A stretch of DNA of 64,000 nt from Dyella lipolytica (lineage in GTDB: Bacteria; Pseudomonadota; Gammaproteobacteria; Xanthomonadales; Rhodanobacteraceae), in contig NZ_BSNQ01000003.1 in the NCBI RefSeq assembly GCF_030160075.1, positions 124,001 to 188,000 on the forward strand. The letters run 5' to 3'. Below are positions 8,219-16,628 of this stretch, one piece after another. Both the position numbers and the translations under genes were made by a program. The notes under the pieces were generated by a model. The model was not told the DNA's origin. It did no database searches and saw only the letters and a program-made list of their open reading frames with translations. Position 1 is the stretch's first letter. The number at the start of each line of letters is the position of its first letter.

Positions 8219-9748
8219 TCAGCGATAATTGAGATCAGGCGACGAAAGCAGGAACGTGTTCCACTCCTGCTGCGACGTCGCCTTGGTCAGCGCATCGTGG
8301 GTGGCGGGTGATAGGTAAGGCTCGATGGCGTCGTAATACAGGCGTGTCGTCAGCATCGGGAAGCCCGCGCCGCGCGCGGTGCTGCCGGCGGGAGTGAACA
8401 GTTGGTTGTTCCCGGTGCCGATGGCGTGAGCAATATCGAAACGCTTCGCCATCTGCCCGGAGCTGGACCAGCTTGCATTGTCGAGCGGCCAGCCATCGGG
8501 AGTGATACGCCCGAACAGTGGTTCATCGAGCTGGTTGAGCCATCCCACCAGCGGTTGCGCATTGGCCACGGGCGTGCCATCGAAAGCCAGACGTACTGAC
8601 GACACGACGAATTGCGTCGGGTCTTTGAATTTCTTGCCGGTGGCGGCGAGCAGGTCGCGCGACTCGAACATGGTGCGCACCACTTGCGCGATATCGCCAT
8701 CGGTACGCCGGAAAGTGCTGGCCATTTTTTGTACCAGCGCCGGTGACGGGTTATCGGAAACGAAGTATTCGGCCAGTTTGCGCGAGACGAATTGCGCGCA
8801 GGCCGGTTGTCGCACGATCAGGTCGACCGCCTGTTTCACTTCGTCGAAGCCGCTGCCTTTGATCGGTTTGCCGAGCAAGACCTTGTCGCTGAAATCGTGC
8901 CGTTGCGGATTGAATTCGAACAGGCCGCTTCGCACCATCAGCGGCGCGAACTGCGGGTTGATATGCTCCGGTCTGCCATCAGTGGGCGCGATGCCGACGC
9001 CGGTCAGGATCAGCGCGAGCTGCTGGACATCTTGTTGGGTGTAGCCGGAGTTGACGCCAAGCGTATGCAGCTCCATCAGCTCGCGCGCATAGTTTTCGTT
9101 GACATGACCCTTGGCGTTTTGGGCATTATCGAGAAACTCCAGCATCGCCGGACTTTGCAGCGTGGCCATGACCAGGTCGCGGAATTTGCCCAGCGCATGC
9201 GGGCGAATCACGTTCTGTTCGTAATCGGCCAGTTCCCAACGCACGCGTCCTTTGGCTGCGTAAACGCTGAAGTGATTGAGCCAGAACCACACCAGCTGTT
9301 CCTTGAGCTGGTTGGGGCCGTAGATTGCGTGCAGCAGTTCCGCCTGTTGTGCTTCCTGGCCCAGCTGGTTGCCCCGCGTTTGCAGGGCCTTGTTTGCGGC
9401 GACCTTGTTGGGGCTATCCGGCATGGTCTTGATCTGCTGCTGTTCTTGCTGGATCGACATCAGCAGTTGATCGACGGGCGTGTAGAACGATTCGTAGGAG
9501 GCGATCTGCGCCGTGATCAGCGGTGGCAACGTGTCGCTGAGGCGATCGTCGAGCTGTTCTTCCAACAGCGCTTTGCGGCCGAGCGTGCGGTATTGAGTCA
9601 CTGTCGCGGTATTCAGGCCGAAGCTGTCGCGGCGCAGCCATGCGGCGTCGCTCTGGCTGAGGCTGGTGGAGCTGGATGCGTGCGAAAGCGAAGGAATGAA
9701 CAGTAAGGTTATCGACAGCGACAGAACGGTAAGAGTGATTGGACGCAT
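8219..9748 (-). CDS. DUF1800 family protein (copy A)
   Basis: A 509-residue exported protein of the DUF1800 family. I chose the ATG at 9748 because it begins the signal peptide (MRPITLTVLSLSITLLFIPS...SHA); longer frames upstream cross a repeat element. Family hallmarks include WLRRDSFGL near the N-terminus, WFWLNHFSVYA, ENYARELMELHTLGV and QDVQQLALILTG. It lies downstream of the DUF1501 gene with a 112-base gap and is clearly paralogous to copy B at 11071-12648. The biochemical function of DUF1800 is unknown; it is almost always encoded next to a DUF1501 protein. Confidence 0.85.
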   Translation of the reverse strand: MRPITLTVLSLSITLLFIPSLSHASSSTSLSQSDAAWLRRDSFGLNTATVTQYRTLGRKALLEEQLDDRLSDTLPPLITAQIASYESFYTPVDQLLMSIQQEQQQIKTMPDSPNKVAANKALQTRGNQLGQEAQQAELLHAIYGPNQLKEQLVWFWLNHFSVYAAKGRVRWELADYEQNVIRPHALGKFRDLVMATLQSPAMLEFLDNAQNAKGHVNENYARELMELHTLGVNSGYTQQDVQQLALILTGVGIAPTDGRPEHINPQFAPLMVRSGLFEFNPQRHDFSDKVLLGKPIKGSGFDEVKQAVDLIVRQPACAQFVSRKLAEYFVSDNPSPALVQKMASTFRRTDGDIAQVVRTMFESRDLLAATGKKFKDPTQFVVSSVRLAFDGTPVANAQPLVGWLNQLDEPLFGRITPDGWPLDNASWSSSGQMAKRFDIAHAIGTGNNQLFTPAGSTARGAGFPMLTTRLYYDAIEPYLSPATHDALTKATSQQEWNTFLLSSPDLNYR

Positions 9749-9836
9749 GCGGCGGTTTCCACTGAGCGCGGGTAACGTTCGAACGGATGTTGCTGTGTCC
9801 GGATAAGTTGTGTTGTGAATGGTATCGAATCTTTGA

Positions 9837-9858
9837 CCCCTCTCCCAAAGGGAGAGCG
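9837..9858. repeat. C-rich/G-rich palindromic repeat, copy 1
   Basis: The hairpin ctctccc-aaa-gggagag sits in the gap between the DUF1501 and DUF1800-A genes. It resembles the repeats at 15514-15559, 15597-15643 and 59161-59196, a class of short intergenic palindromes common in Xanthomonadales genomes. Confidence 0.6.
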
Positions 9859-9860
9859 GC

Positions 9861-11060
9861 TTAGACCAGTTGCAGATCGCGCGGCTTCGCTTGTGGGAAG
9901 ACGGTCTGCAACTGATTCCCATGCAGGCCCCACACACGGCCAAGCAAACCGCTGTACACGTCGCGGTAATTGTTGAGCACCTTGTAGTCGCGGTTCTGTA
10001 ACAAGTTCTGCTGATTCACCGCAACTTGTTCGCCGGCGATGCGACCGCCGTTGACCTTGCCGCCAAGCACCCAGTGCACGGTGCCGTGGCCGTGGTCGGT
10101 GCCGCGATCGCCGTTCTCACGGAAGGTGCGGCCGAATTCGGAAACGACTACGACGGTAGTGTTGTTCCACTCGTCGCCCAGAGTCGTGGCGTAGGCCGCC
10201 AGGCCGTCGCCGAGATTGCGCAAGTTGTTGGCCAGGCCGCCGGTGACGTTGCCCTGATTCACGTGCGTATCCCAGCCGCCGACGTCGACGAAACCGAGCC
10301 GGTACCGATCGCGCATCAACGTAGCGATGCGTTGCGTTTCCTGGGCGAAGCCCGATGCATTCGGTGCGCCGCGGCTGGCGGCAACCATTTCGTTCTGCAG
10401 ATCCATCGACACCGTCGAGCGCAGGCTGAGGCCGTCCGCAGCTGCGGAGGCGAGCGCGGTGTTCTTGTACATGCCCGCAAGGATGGCCGACTGGCGCTCG
10501 TCGAAATTCGCCTTGGTATTGCCGCGCAGCGAAATATTCGGAATATCGCTGCTCGCACCTTGGAAGCTCAGCGGCAGACTGTTGGTGAACGAGATGGCGG
10601 GTACGCCGGTAAGCACGCTCGACAGGCGCGCCATGAAGCCGGAGCGGTAATTGCCACCCTGATCCATCGGTTCCCCGCGTTCGATGTTGTCTTGCGTTTC
10701 GAAGTGGCTGCGCGAAAGATCGTCGGTGCCGGCGAACGGAATGAACGCCACCTGCTTTTTTTGCCACAGCGGGTAGATCGAATCGCGCAGCACCGGATTC
10801 ATGCCCCAATTCGTATCCAGCGGAATCGTGGTGTTGGGATTGGCGCTATCTGGCTTGGCGATAGCGATGGTTGGGCGCGATTCGTAGTAGAAATCGCTGC
10901 TGTAGGGCACCAGAAAGTTGTTGCAGTCGTAGCCGCCGCGCAGGAACACGAACAGGAAGCGTGGCGAGTTGGCCGGTGCGGCAAACAGCCGCCCGGAGAA
11001 AGACAGCGCAGGAAGAGCGGCAGCGCTAGCAGTGGCAAGCAGAAATTCGCGGCGATTCAT
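9861..11060 (-). CDS. DUF1501 family Tat-exported protein
   Basis: A 399-residue protein with a twin-arginine signal (MNRREFLLATASAAALPAL). The DUF1501 core includes FLRGGYDCNNFLVPY, then VDVGGWDTHVNQG and VVVVSEFGRTFREN, followed by GTDHGHGTVHWVLGG. These Asp/His/Glu motifs resemble those of the alkaline phosphatase/sulfatase-like fold, so a metal-dependent hydrolase is plausible but unproven. A good Shine-Dalgarno (GAGG) precedes the ATG. It starts 10 bases after the stop of DUF1800-B and is surely co-transcribed with it. Confidence 0.85.
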   Translation of the reverse strand: MNRREFLLATASAAALPALSFSGRLFAAPANSPRFLFVFLRGGYDCNNFLVPYSSDFYYESRPTIAIAKPDSANPNTTIPLDTNWGMNPVLRDSIYPLWQKKQVAFIPFAGTDDLSRSHFETQDNIERGEPMDQGGNYRSGFMARLSSVLTGVPAISFTNSLPLSFQGASSDIPNISLRGNTKANFDERQSAILAGMYKNTALASAAADGLSLRSTVSMDLQNEMVAASRGAPNASGFAQETQRIATLMRDRYRLGFVDVGGWDTHVNQGNVTGGLANNLRNLGDGLAAYATTLGDEWNNTTVVVVSEFGRTFRENGDRGTDHGHGTVHWVLGGKVNGGRIAGEQVAVNQQNLLQNRDYKVLNNYRDVYSGLLGRVWGLHGNQLQTVFPQAKPRDLQLV

Positions 11061-11070
11061 GGTCGTTACC

Positions 11071-12648
11071 TCAACGATAATTGAAGTCTGGCGAGGACAG
11101 CAGGAAGGTATTCCATTCCACCTGCGATGTGGCTTTGCTGAGCGCTTCGCGCGTAGCGTCGGACAGCGTCGGTTCGATAGTCTGTTGGTAAAGCGTGGAG
11201 TTGAGCATCGGCGGATCGGCTTGCGTTATGGTGTCATCGGTGCCCGCGAACAGCCGGTTGCGACCGCTGCCGATGGCGCGCGCCACGTCGAAGCGCTTGG
11301 CCATCTGGCCCGAGCTGGTCCAACTGGCGTTGTCCGTCGCCCAGCCGTCGGGCGTAATGTGGGCGTAGACCAATTCCGTCATCTGATTGAGCCAGTTCAC
11401 CAGCGGGTCGGCATTGGTGATGGGTTTGCCGTCATAACTCAGCCGCATCGCCGAAACCAGGAACTGGGTGGGATCCTTGAATTTCTTGCCGTAGCTGGTG
11501 GTGAGATATTTGGACAGGAACATGGTGCGCAACACAGCGGCGATATCGCCATCGGTGCGCTGGAACGTTTGCGCCATCGCGTCGACCAGCGCCGGCGGCG
11601 GATCGTCGGAGACGAAATACTGCGCGATCTGGCGCGACACGAACTTCGCGCAGGCGGGCTGCTGCACGATCAGGTCCACCGCTTGCTCGATCTCCCCAAA
11701 GCCGCTGCCCTTGATGTCCTGGCCGAGCAACTGTTTGTCGGAGAAGTCGTGCCTGCCCGGATAGAACACGAACAATCCGTCATGCACGAAACCAGGCCGT
11801 TGACGGAAGAAGCTGTCGTCGACCCCATTCACGACGCCGGGGCCACGCTGCGGAACGATACCGGCGCCGGTAAGAATGAGCGACAACTGCTGCACATCCT
11901 GCTGGGTGTAACCCGAATTCACGCCGAGCGTATGCAACTCCATCAGTTCGCGCGCGTAGTTCTCGTTGGTTTTGCCGCGCACGTTATGAGCGTTGTCCAG
12001 GTAGAGCTGCATGGCCGGGCTTTTCAGCGTGGCCATCACCAGATCCTTGAACTTGCCCAACGCATTCGGGCGGATCACGTTTTCTTCGTAGTCGGTGGCG
12101 AAGAGGCCGACGCCGCCCTTGGCCGCATAGATGCTGAAGTGGTTGAGCCAGAACCACACCATTTGTTCCTTCAGCTGGTTGCCGCCGTAGATGGCGCGCA
12201 GCAACTCGACCTCCGCGCTTTGCCGAATCAGATCGCGGCGATACATCTGGAAATCTTTCTTGGCCATCTCCTTGGCGTTGGTGTCTGCCGCGTCGACGCT
12301 CTTTACCTTTTGCGCCTCATCCCGGTATTCGGCGATCAGCTGTGCGGGCGCGGTATGGAAGACTTCGTAGCTATTGATTAGCGGAGCGACGGCGGGTGGC
12401 AGAGGATCGTCACCGCCGGCCAGCTGCTCATCCAGAAAGCGGGTTCGGCCGAGTTCGCGGTAGCGTTCGAGGGTGGCGCTATCCAGGCCGAAGGTGTCGC
12501 GACGCAGCCACGCGATATCGTCCGCACTCAACTTTGCCGGTCCGGCCGCTTCGACCGGAGTGGAGCAGGCGAGGGGGGCGACTATCAGCAACAGGCCCAG
12601 CCATGTCGAAGATCGCCAGCGGTAGTGTGGGATGGAGTCGACTTGCAT
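11071..12648 (-). CDS. DUF1800 family protein (copy B)
   Basis: A 525-residue exported DUF1800 protein. The start at 12648 is supported by AGGGGAAC upstream and by the hydrophobic signal WLGLLLIVAPLACSTPVEAA. The motifs match copy A almost word for word: WLRRDTFGL, then WFWLNHFSIYAAKGG, ENYARELMELHTLGV and FDVARAIGSGRN. The Cys in PLACST gives a weak lipobox, so a lipoprotein is possible. It is the first gene of the leftward triad DUF1800-B, DUF1501, DUF1800-A. The duplication of the DUF1800 partner around one DUF1501 gene is unusual. Confidence 0.85.
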   Translation of the reverse strand: MQVDSIPHYRWRSSTWLGLLLIVAPLACSTPVEAAGPAKLSADDIAWLRRDTFGLDSATLERYRELGRTRFLDEQLAGGDDPLPPAVAPLINSYEVFHTAPAQLIAEYRDEAQKVKSVDAADTNAKEMAKKDFQMYRRDLIRQSAEVELLRAIYGGNQLKEQMVWFWLNHFSIYAAKGGVGLFATDYEENVIRPNALGKFKDLVMATLKSPAMQLYLDNAHNVRGKTNENYARELMELHTLGVNSGYTQQDVQQLSLILTGAGIVPQRGPGVVNGVDDSFFRQRPGFVHDGLFVFYPGRHDFSDKQLLGQDIKGSGFGEIEQAVDLIVQQPACAKFVSRQIAQYFVSDDPPPALVDAMAQTFQRTDGDIAAVLRTMFLSKYLTTSYGKKFKDPTQFLVSAMRLSYDGKPITNADPLVNWLNQMTELVYAHITPDGWATDNASWTSSGQMAKRFDVARAIGSGRNRLFAGTDDTITQADPPMLNSTLYQQTIEPTLSDATREALSKATSQVEWNTFLLSSPDFNYR

Positions 12649-12811
12649 GGCTGGGTTCCCCTGTTGAATGTCTAACTGACTCAACGCGTGGTCGAGCAGG
12701 GCGCTGACTCGAAGTTGGCCCGAGATAAAGAATATTCCGCTGCGATTCACAAAATCCGGGCCGTATCGTTAACCCGGAGTTACTATCACATGCTTGTAAT
12801 GGAGCCGAACC

Positions 12812-13420
12812 ATGCCCAAAACTTACGACCAGGCGTATTTCGACAAGTGGTACCGCGACCCGAAGCATGCCGTGAGCTCGACCGCCGCCTTGAAGCGCAA
12901 GGTGGCCATGGTAGTGGCGCAAGCGGAGTACTACCTAGGCCGGCCGATCAGCAATGTGCTCGACGTGGGCTGCGGCGAAGGTGTGTGGCGGGCGCCGCTG
13001 CGTGCCTTGCGGCCGGATATCCATTATCGCGGCCTCGACTCCAGCGAATATGTGGTGCGGCGTTTCGGTCGTAGCCGCAACATTGGCTTGGCGCGTTTCA
13101 GCCAATTGGCTGAGCTGCGTTTCGACACGCGTTTCGATCTGATCGTGTGCACGGACGTATTGCACTACCTCAAGCCTGCGGAAATACGCGCGGGGCTCAT
13201 CGGTATCGGCGAGATGCTGGAGGGCGTTGCCTTTCTGGAAGTATTCACCAACCGCGATGACCCGGATGGCGATCATCAGGATCTGCAGCTGCGCTCACCC
13301 GCCTGGTATCTGCGCGCGTTCCATGAAGTGGGTTTGTTGCCGTGCGGTTCGCAGTGTTATCTGGGGCCGCGATTGGAGCGGCATATTGCGGCGTTGGAGC
13401 GGGCGCAGCTCCACACGTAA
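12812..13420 (+). CDS. Class I SAM-dependent methyltransferase
   Basis: A 202-residue Rossmann-fold methyltransferase. Motif I is VLDVGCGEGVWRAPL (about residues 48-62), the acidic residue after strand 2 is in YRGLDSSEYVV, and motif IV is FDLIVCTDVLHYL. GGAG precedes the ATG. The N-terminal TYDQAYFDKWYRDPKH is seen in small-molecule methyltransferases, but the substrate is unknown. It is monocistronic and convergent with the DeoR gene, with only two bases between their stops. Confidence 0.85.
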   Translation: MPKTYDQAYFDKWYRDPKHAVSSTAALKRKVAMVVAQAEYYLGRPISNVLDVGCGEGVWRAPLRALRPDIHYRGLDSSEYVVRRFGRSRNIGLARFSQLAELRFDTRFDLIVCTDVLHYLKPAEIRAGLIGIGEMLEGVAFLEVFTNRDDPDGDHQDLQLRSPAWYLRAFHEVGLLPCGSQCYLGPRLERHIAALERAQLHT

Positions 13421-13422
13421 GG

Positions 13423-14229
13423 TCAGACCAGCATCACCTCGACGCCCGCATGGCGCAGCGCCTCGACCATGTCCGGTGCGGCGCTGCTATCGGTAATGAC
13501 GGTATGCAGATTCCGCACTGGCGTGATGACCGAGAGGCTGCGTTGCCCCAGCTTGCTGGCGTCGAACACGGCGATGGTTTCGCGGGATACGCGGATCATC
13601 AGCGCATTGAGCGAGGCTTCCAACGGATCGGGTGTGGTGACGCCAACCACCGGATCGAGACCGTCCACGCCGAGGAATAAGCGATCGGCGGAGATGCGCG
13701 ACAACGCCTGTTCCGCGTCAGGGCCCACCAGCGAATACGACGTCTGCCGCAACAGGCCGCCGAGCATCATCACGCGGATATTCGGCAGGCCCGACAATTC
13801 CAGCGCGATGTTCAACGCGTTGGTCACCACCGTCAGCGACTCGAATTTCATCTGACGGATCTGACGGGCGATCTCTGCAGTCGTGGAGCCGGAGTCGAGG
13901 ATGATCGTTTCGCCGTTCTGGATCAGTTTTGCCGCCGCCTGACCGATGCGCAGCTTCTGCGGATGCGAGCGCGTCTCCTTGATGTTGAGCGGTATGTCAT
14001 TGGTCGTGGGCTGGGTGACCGGCAGTGCGCCGCCGTGCGAACGCGCGATCATCGCGCCGCGCGCGAGCATTTCCAAGTCGTTGCGAATGGTGACGGATGA
14101 CGTACCGAAGCGGGCGGCCAACTCTTCAACCGTAGCGCGACCATGGGTTTCCACGTAATCGACGATCAGGCGTCGGCGCTCCTCGACCAATAGGCGATGT
14201 ACGGGAACGGAGGCGTGGGCTTCACTCAT
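13423..14229 (-). CDS. DeoR/GlpR-family sugar-pathway repressor
   Basis: A 268-residue regulator. The N-terminal winged helix is VEELAARFGTSSVTIRNDLE. The C-terminal DeoRC sensor domain includes IILDSGSTTAEIARQIR, LTVVTNALNIALEL and LFLGVDGLDP, all typical of sugar-phosphate-sensing DeoR proteins of the AgaR/GlpR type. The ATG at 14229 overlaps the amidohydrolase stop by 8 bases, so the two are translationally coupled. It is probably the local repressor of the aldolase/isomerase/kinase genes, responding to a tagatose- or galactosamine-type sugar phosphate (inference). Confidence 0.88.
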   Translation of the reverse strand: MSEAHASVPVHRLLVEERRRLIVDYVETHGRATVEELAARFGTSSVTIRNDLEMLARGAMIARSHGGALPVTQPTTNDIPLNIKETRSHPQKLRIGQAAAKLIQNGETIILDSGSTTAEIARQIRQMKFESLTVVTNALNIALELSGLPNIRVMMLGGLLRQTSYSLVGPDAEQALSRISADRLFLGVDGLDPVVGVTTPDPLEASLNALMIRVSRETIAVFDASKLGQRSLSVITPVRNLHTVITDSSAAPDMVEALRHAGVEVMLV

Positions 14230-15484
14230 GGTCAATGCTTAAAAGTCGGGCGGCATTGTCATGGTATATCTTGCGCAGAATCGTGTCTGTCAGGCCCAGG
14301 CCGTAGATCGACCAGCGACCTTGCGGGGGCGTTTCAGCCGGGGCGTAGTCGAAGTACTCGTCCTCGGTTTCGAGGAAGCGGTAATAGATTTCGTAAAGCT
14401 CGTCGCCGAACAGCTGCTGGGGGACATCGTCGCCGTAGGGGGAGGGCACGGCATCCGTACCAAACAGGATGCGGTCCTGATAGCGGTCGAAAAAGCGCTG
14501 CGCGGTGCGCGGCTGGCGACCCAGTTCGCCGATACGCGCGCTGATATCCACAAGAGTATTGGGAAAGCGATCCAGGCAGTCCGCGACGGCCTCGAGGTTT
14601 TCGGCCCAGTTGCCCACGTGCATCAGGGCAAAGGTGGTCTTTGGATGGCGGGCGATCAGACGGTCGCGGGCGGCGAGGATTTCTGCATTGCTGGGAAACT
14701 CCGGGCCGTAGAACGACCAGTCCGGGTGCTTGGCCAGTTCCTCGTAGCGCTCGTTGTATTCGTCGGTCGGCAGAAAGAACGCCTCCGGGTCGGATACGTG
14801 CAGGAACACCGGCATGTTGTACGCCGCGCAGGCTTCCCACATGGGATCGAAGCGCGGGTCATCCACCGCGACCAGCGGCCCTGAATCGACGTGCTCACGC
14901 AGATACAGGCCCAATGTCTTCAGCAACTTCAGTCCGCGCGCGCCGACCCGATGGGCATGAGTGATCGCGTCCGCCTGCAGCTGCGCGAAGTTCGGCTCGG
15001 GGAAATATTCGTACGACGGTTCAGTGAGCGTGAGGAAGCGCCCCGGGGCAGCTTGGTCGAACAGGCGGATGGTTTGTTCGAGGCCGGCGCCGACGCCACC
15101 GGTGAGGTTGACCAAGGTGCGGACGCCTTTGCGGTCCATCACCGGCAATAGATCTTCCGGCTTTGCAAAAACGATGATGTCTTCGCCCACCGAAACACCG
15201 TTGCGCACCTTGCTCGACCACGTGAGATGCGTATGTGCGTCGATCACTGGAAAACGCGGCTGCTCAATGCGCGTCTTCGGTACGCGCAACATGCTGCGGG
15301 GTTTGAAATCGTTTAGCCGCAGATCCGCTTTGCTTCGGTCGGGCGCGGTTTGCAACGGATTTTTGCCGTTGCCGGCTTGGATCGTGCCGGTACCGCTGGG
15401 AGGTGCGCAGCAAAAGCAGCCGGCACGCGTTTGCGTGCGGAACGACCAACGTTGGTTTGGGGGTTTGCGTTTGCTGTGTGGCAT
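14222..15484 (-). CDS. Amidohydrolase_2-type metal-dependent hydrolase
   Basis: About 420 residues with a TIM-barrel amidohydrolase fold. The metal-binding HxH is in VIDAHTHLTW (about residues 80-90), a second-shell His in MPVFLHVSDPEAF, another in FALMHVGNWAE, and the late Asp in ILFGTDAVPSP. This matches the amidohydrolase_2 group, which includes decarboxylases and lactonases. The N-terminal 65 residues before MLRVPKTR are poorly conserved-looking. An internal start at 15292 is possible, although LNDFKPRSML looks like part of the family. It sits between aldolase and DeoR genes. No N-acetylgalactosamine-6-phosphate deacetylase motif was seen, so its pathway role is open. Confidence 0.75.
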   Translation of the reverse strand: MPHSKRKPPNQRWSFRTQTRAGCFCCAPPSGTGTIQAGNGKNPLQTAPDRSKADLRLNDFKPRSMLRVPKTRIEQPRFPVIDAHTHLTWSSKVRNGVSVGEDIIVFAKPEDLLPVMDRKGVRTLVNLTGGVGAGLEQTIRLFDQAAPGRFLTLTEPSYEYFPEPNFAQLQADAITHAHRVGARGLKLLKTLGLYLREHVDSGPLVAVDDPRFDPMWEACAAYNMPVFLHVSDPEAFFLPTDEYNERYEELAKHPDWSFYGPEFPSNAEILAARDRLIARHPKTTFALMHVGNWAENLEAVADCLDRFPNTLVDISARIGELGRQPRTAQRFFDRYQDRILFGTDAVPSPYGDDVPQQLFGDELYEIYYRFLETEDEYFDYAPAETPPQGRWSIYGLGLTDTILRKIYHDNAARLLSIDHE

Positions 15485-15513
15485 CAAATTAAGAAAGCTC
15501 TTTGCTTTTGCCT

Positions 15514-15559
15514 CCTCTCCCCTGCGGGGAGAGGATTGAGGTGAGGGGCCAATCTTGCG
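15514..15559 (+). repeat. C-rich/G-rich palindromic repeat, copy 2
   Basis: The hairpin cctctcccc-tgc-ggggagagg is followed by a tail attgaggtgagggg and caatcttgcg. Copy 3 is the same unit in opposite orientation 38 bases away, giving a head-to-head pair between the amidohydrolase and aldolase genes. Confidence 0.75.
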
Positions 15560-15596
15560 ATGACCTATATCAAAGCCTGCTTCGATTCACCAATTG

Positions 15597-15643
15597 CGCA
15601 AGATTGTCCCCTCACCCCAGCCCTCTCCCCGGAGGGGAGAGGG
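15597..15643 (-). repeat. C-rich/G-rich palindromic repeat, copy 3 (inverted)
   Basis: Read on the minus strand this matches copy 2 (15514-15559) with few differences, including the gtgagggg tail and the caatcttgcg end. The pair forms a large imperfect inverted repeat resembling a REP/BIME element. It may act as a terminator or mRNA-stabilising structure just after the aldolase gene. Confidence 0.75.
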
Positions 15644-15654
15644 AGTAGGGCAGC

Positions 15655-16572
15655 TTAGCGCGGATACTTGGCCATGATCTGATGCACTTGCTGCACCAAC
15701 GCAATCGCTTTGTCGAGCGGGCGCAGCCACATATTGCGGCCAAACATCACACCGTGTGCGCCCGACGCCATGTAGAACTCCACCTTGCGCAGTACCGCCG
15801 CATCGTCGTCGTTCTTTTCGCCGCCGGAGAACAGCACCATGGTACGTCCGGCCGAACGTACCACGCGCTCCGTGCGTGCCGATGCGTCTTCCTGCAACGT
15901 GTTGTATGGCGCTGGGGAATGAGCGGTGCTGTCGTCCGGCTCGTGCAGTTTCACGATATCGGCGCCCAGTTCCAGCGCTACGCGTGCGGCGTAATCCTGC
16001 GCGTACAAACTGCCCTTGCCACCCTTGGCATCGATCGCCGCGCCGCGCGGATACGACCACAACACCAGGGGCATGCCGAAGCGCTCGCAATCCTGCCGCA
16101 CTTTTTCGAACTGGCGGAATTCGTCATGCTGGCGCGGCGAACCTACATACATGGTGTAGCCGACGGCGTCGGCGCCGAGCCGCACGGCGTCTTCCACCGA
16201 AGCGAACAGCGGCGAGGTGGCCTCCGCATCACTAGGAATATTGGTCTTGCCATTGAGCTTGAGAATCAGCGGAATCCGCCCGCACCACTCGCCCATGTAT
16301 TTCTCTGCCAACCCCACACCGAGCGCGATCGCCGAAAAATTCCCCTCCACCGCGAGCCGGAACTGGTAGGCCGGATCGACGGCAGGGGGATGGGGGAAAA
16401 AGTCGGTCGGGCCGTGCTCTAGACCCTGATCCAGCGGGAGTACGAGCAAACTGCCATTGCGCGGACCGTGGCCGTACATCAGGCGCCACAAGCGGGTGCG
16501 CTTGCCGTGGGAGAGGGACAGTTGCGAAAACTTTTCGGAAGCTTTCGAAAGGTGTTGTAACTGATCTTTCAT
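15655..16572 (-). CDS. Class I (DhnA/FbaB-type) aldolase
   Basis: A 305-residue aldolase of the DhnA family, which forms a Schiff base with ketose bisphosphates and gives dihydroxyacetone phosphate. VLPLDQGLEHGP marks the N-terminal strand. LGADIVKLHEPDD carries the likely Schiff-base Lys, and VLFSGGEKNDD and GVMFGRNMW form the phosphate-binding end. The start at MKDQLQH (16572) leaves 56 bases to the divergent isomerase gene; longer frames overlap that gene. In this locus it probably cleaves tagatose-1,6-bisphosphate, the role filled by KbaY/GatY or LacD elsewhere. Plain fructose-bisphosphate aldolase activity is the alternative. Confidence 0.82.
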   Translation of the reverse strand: MKDQLQHLSKASEKFSQLSLSHGKRTRLWRLMYGHGPRNGSLLVLPLDQGLEHGPTDFFPHPPAVDPAYQFRLAVEGNFSAIALGVGLAEKYMGEWCGRIPLILKLNGKTNIPSDAEATSPLFASVEDAVRLGADAVGYTMYVGSPRQHDEFRQFEKVRQDCERFGMPLVLWSYPRGAAIDAKGGKGSLYAQDYAARVALELGADIVKLHEPDDSTAHSPAPYNTLQEDASARTERVVRSAGRTMVLFSGGEKNDDDAAVLRKVEFYMASGAHGVMFGRNMWLRPLDKAIALVQQVHQIMAKYPR

Positions 16573-16628
16573 TTCGAATACTCTGTGAGCGTCATCGGAT
16601 GGTTTCACATTCGAGCGAATTGAGCAAA

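Noticed and set aside
8792-12381. Several long plus-strand frames opposite the DUF1800/DUF1501 genes
   Set aside because: They are antisense shadows of high-GC genes; the minus-strand proteins have clear families, signal peptides and ribosome sites.
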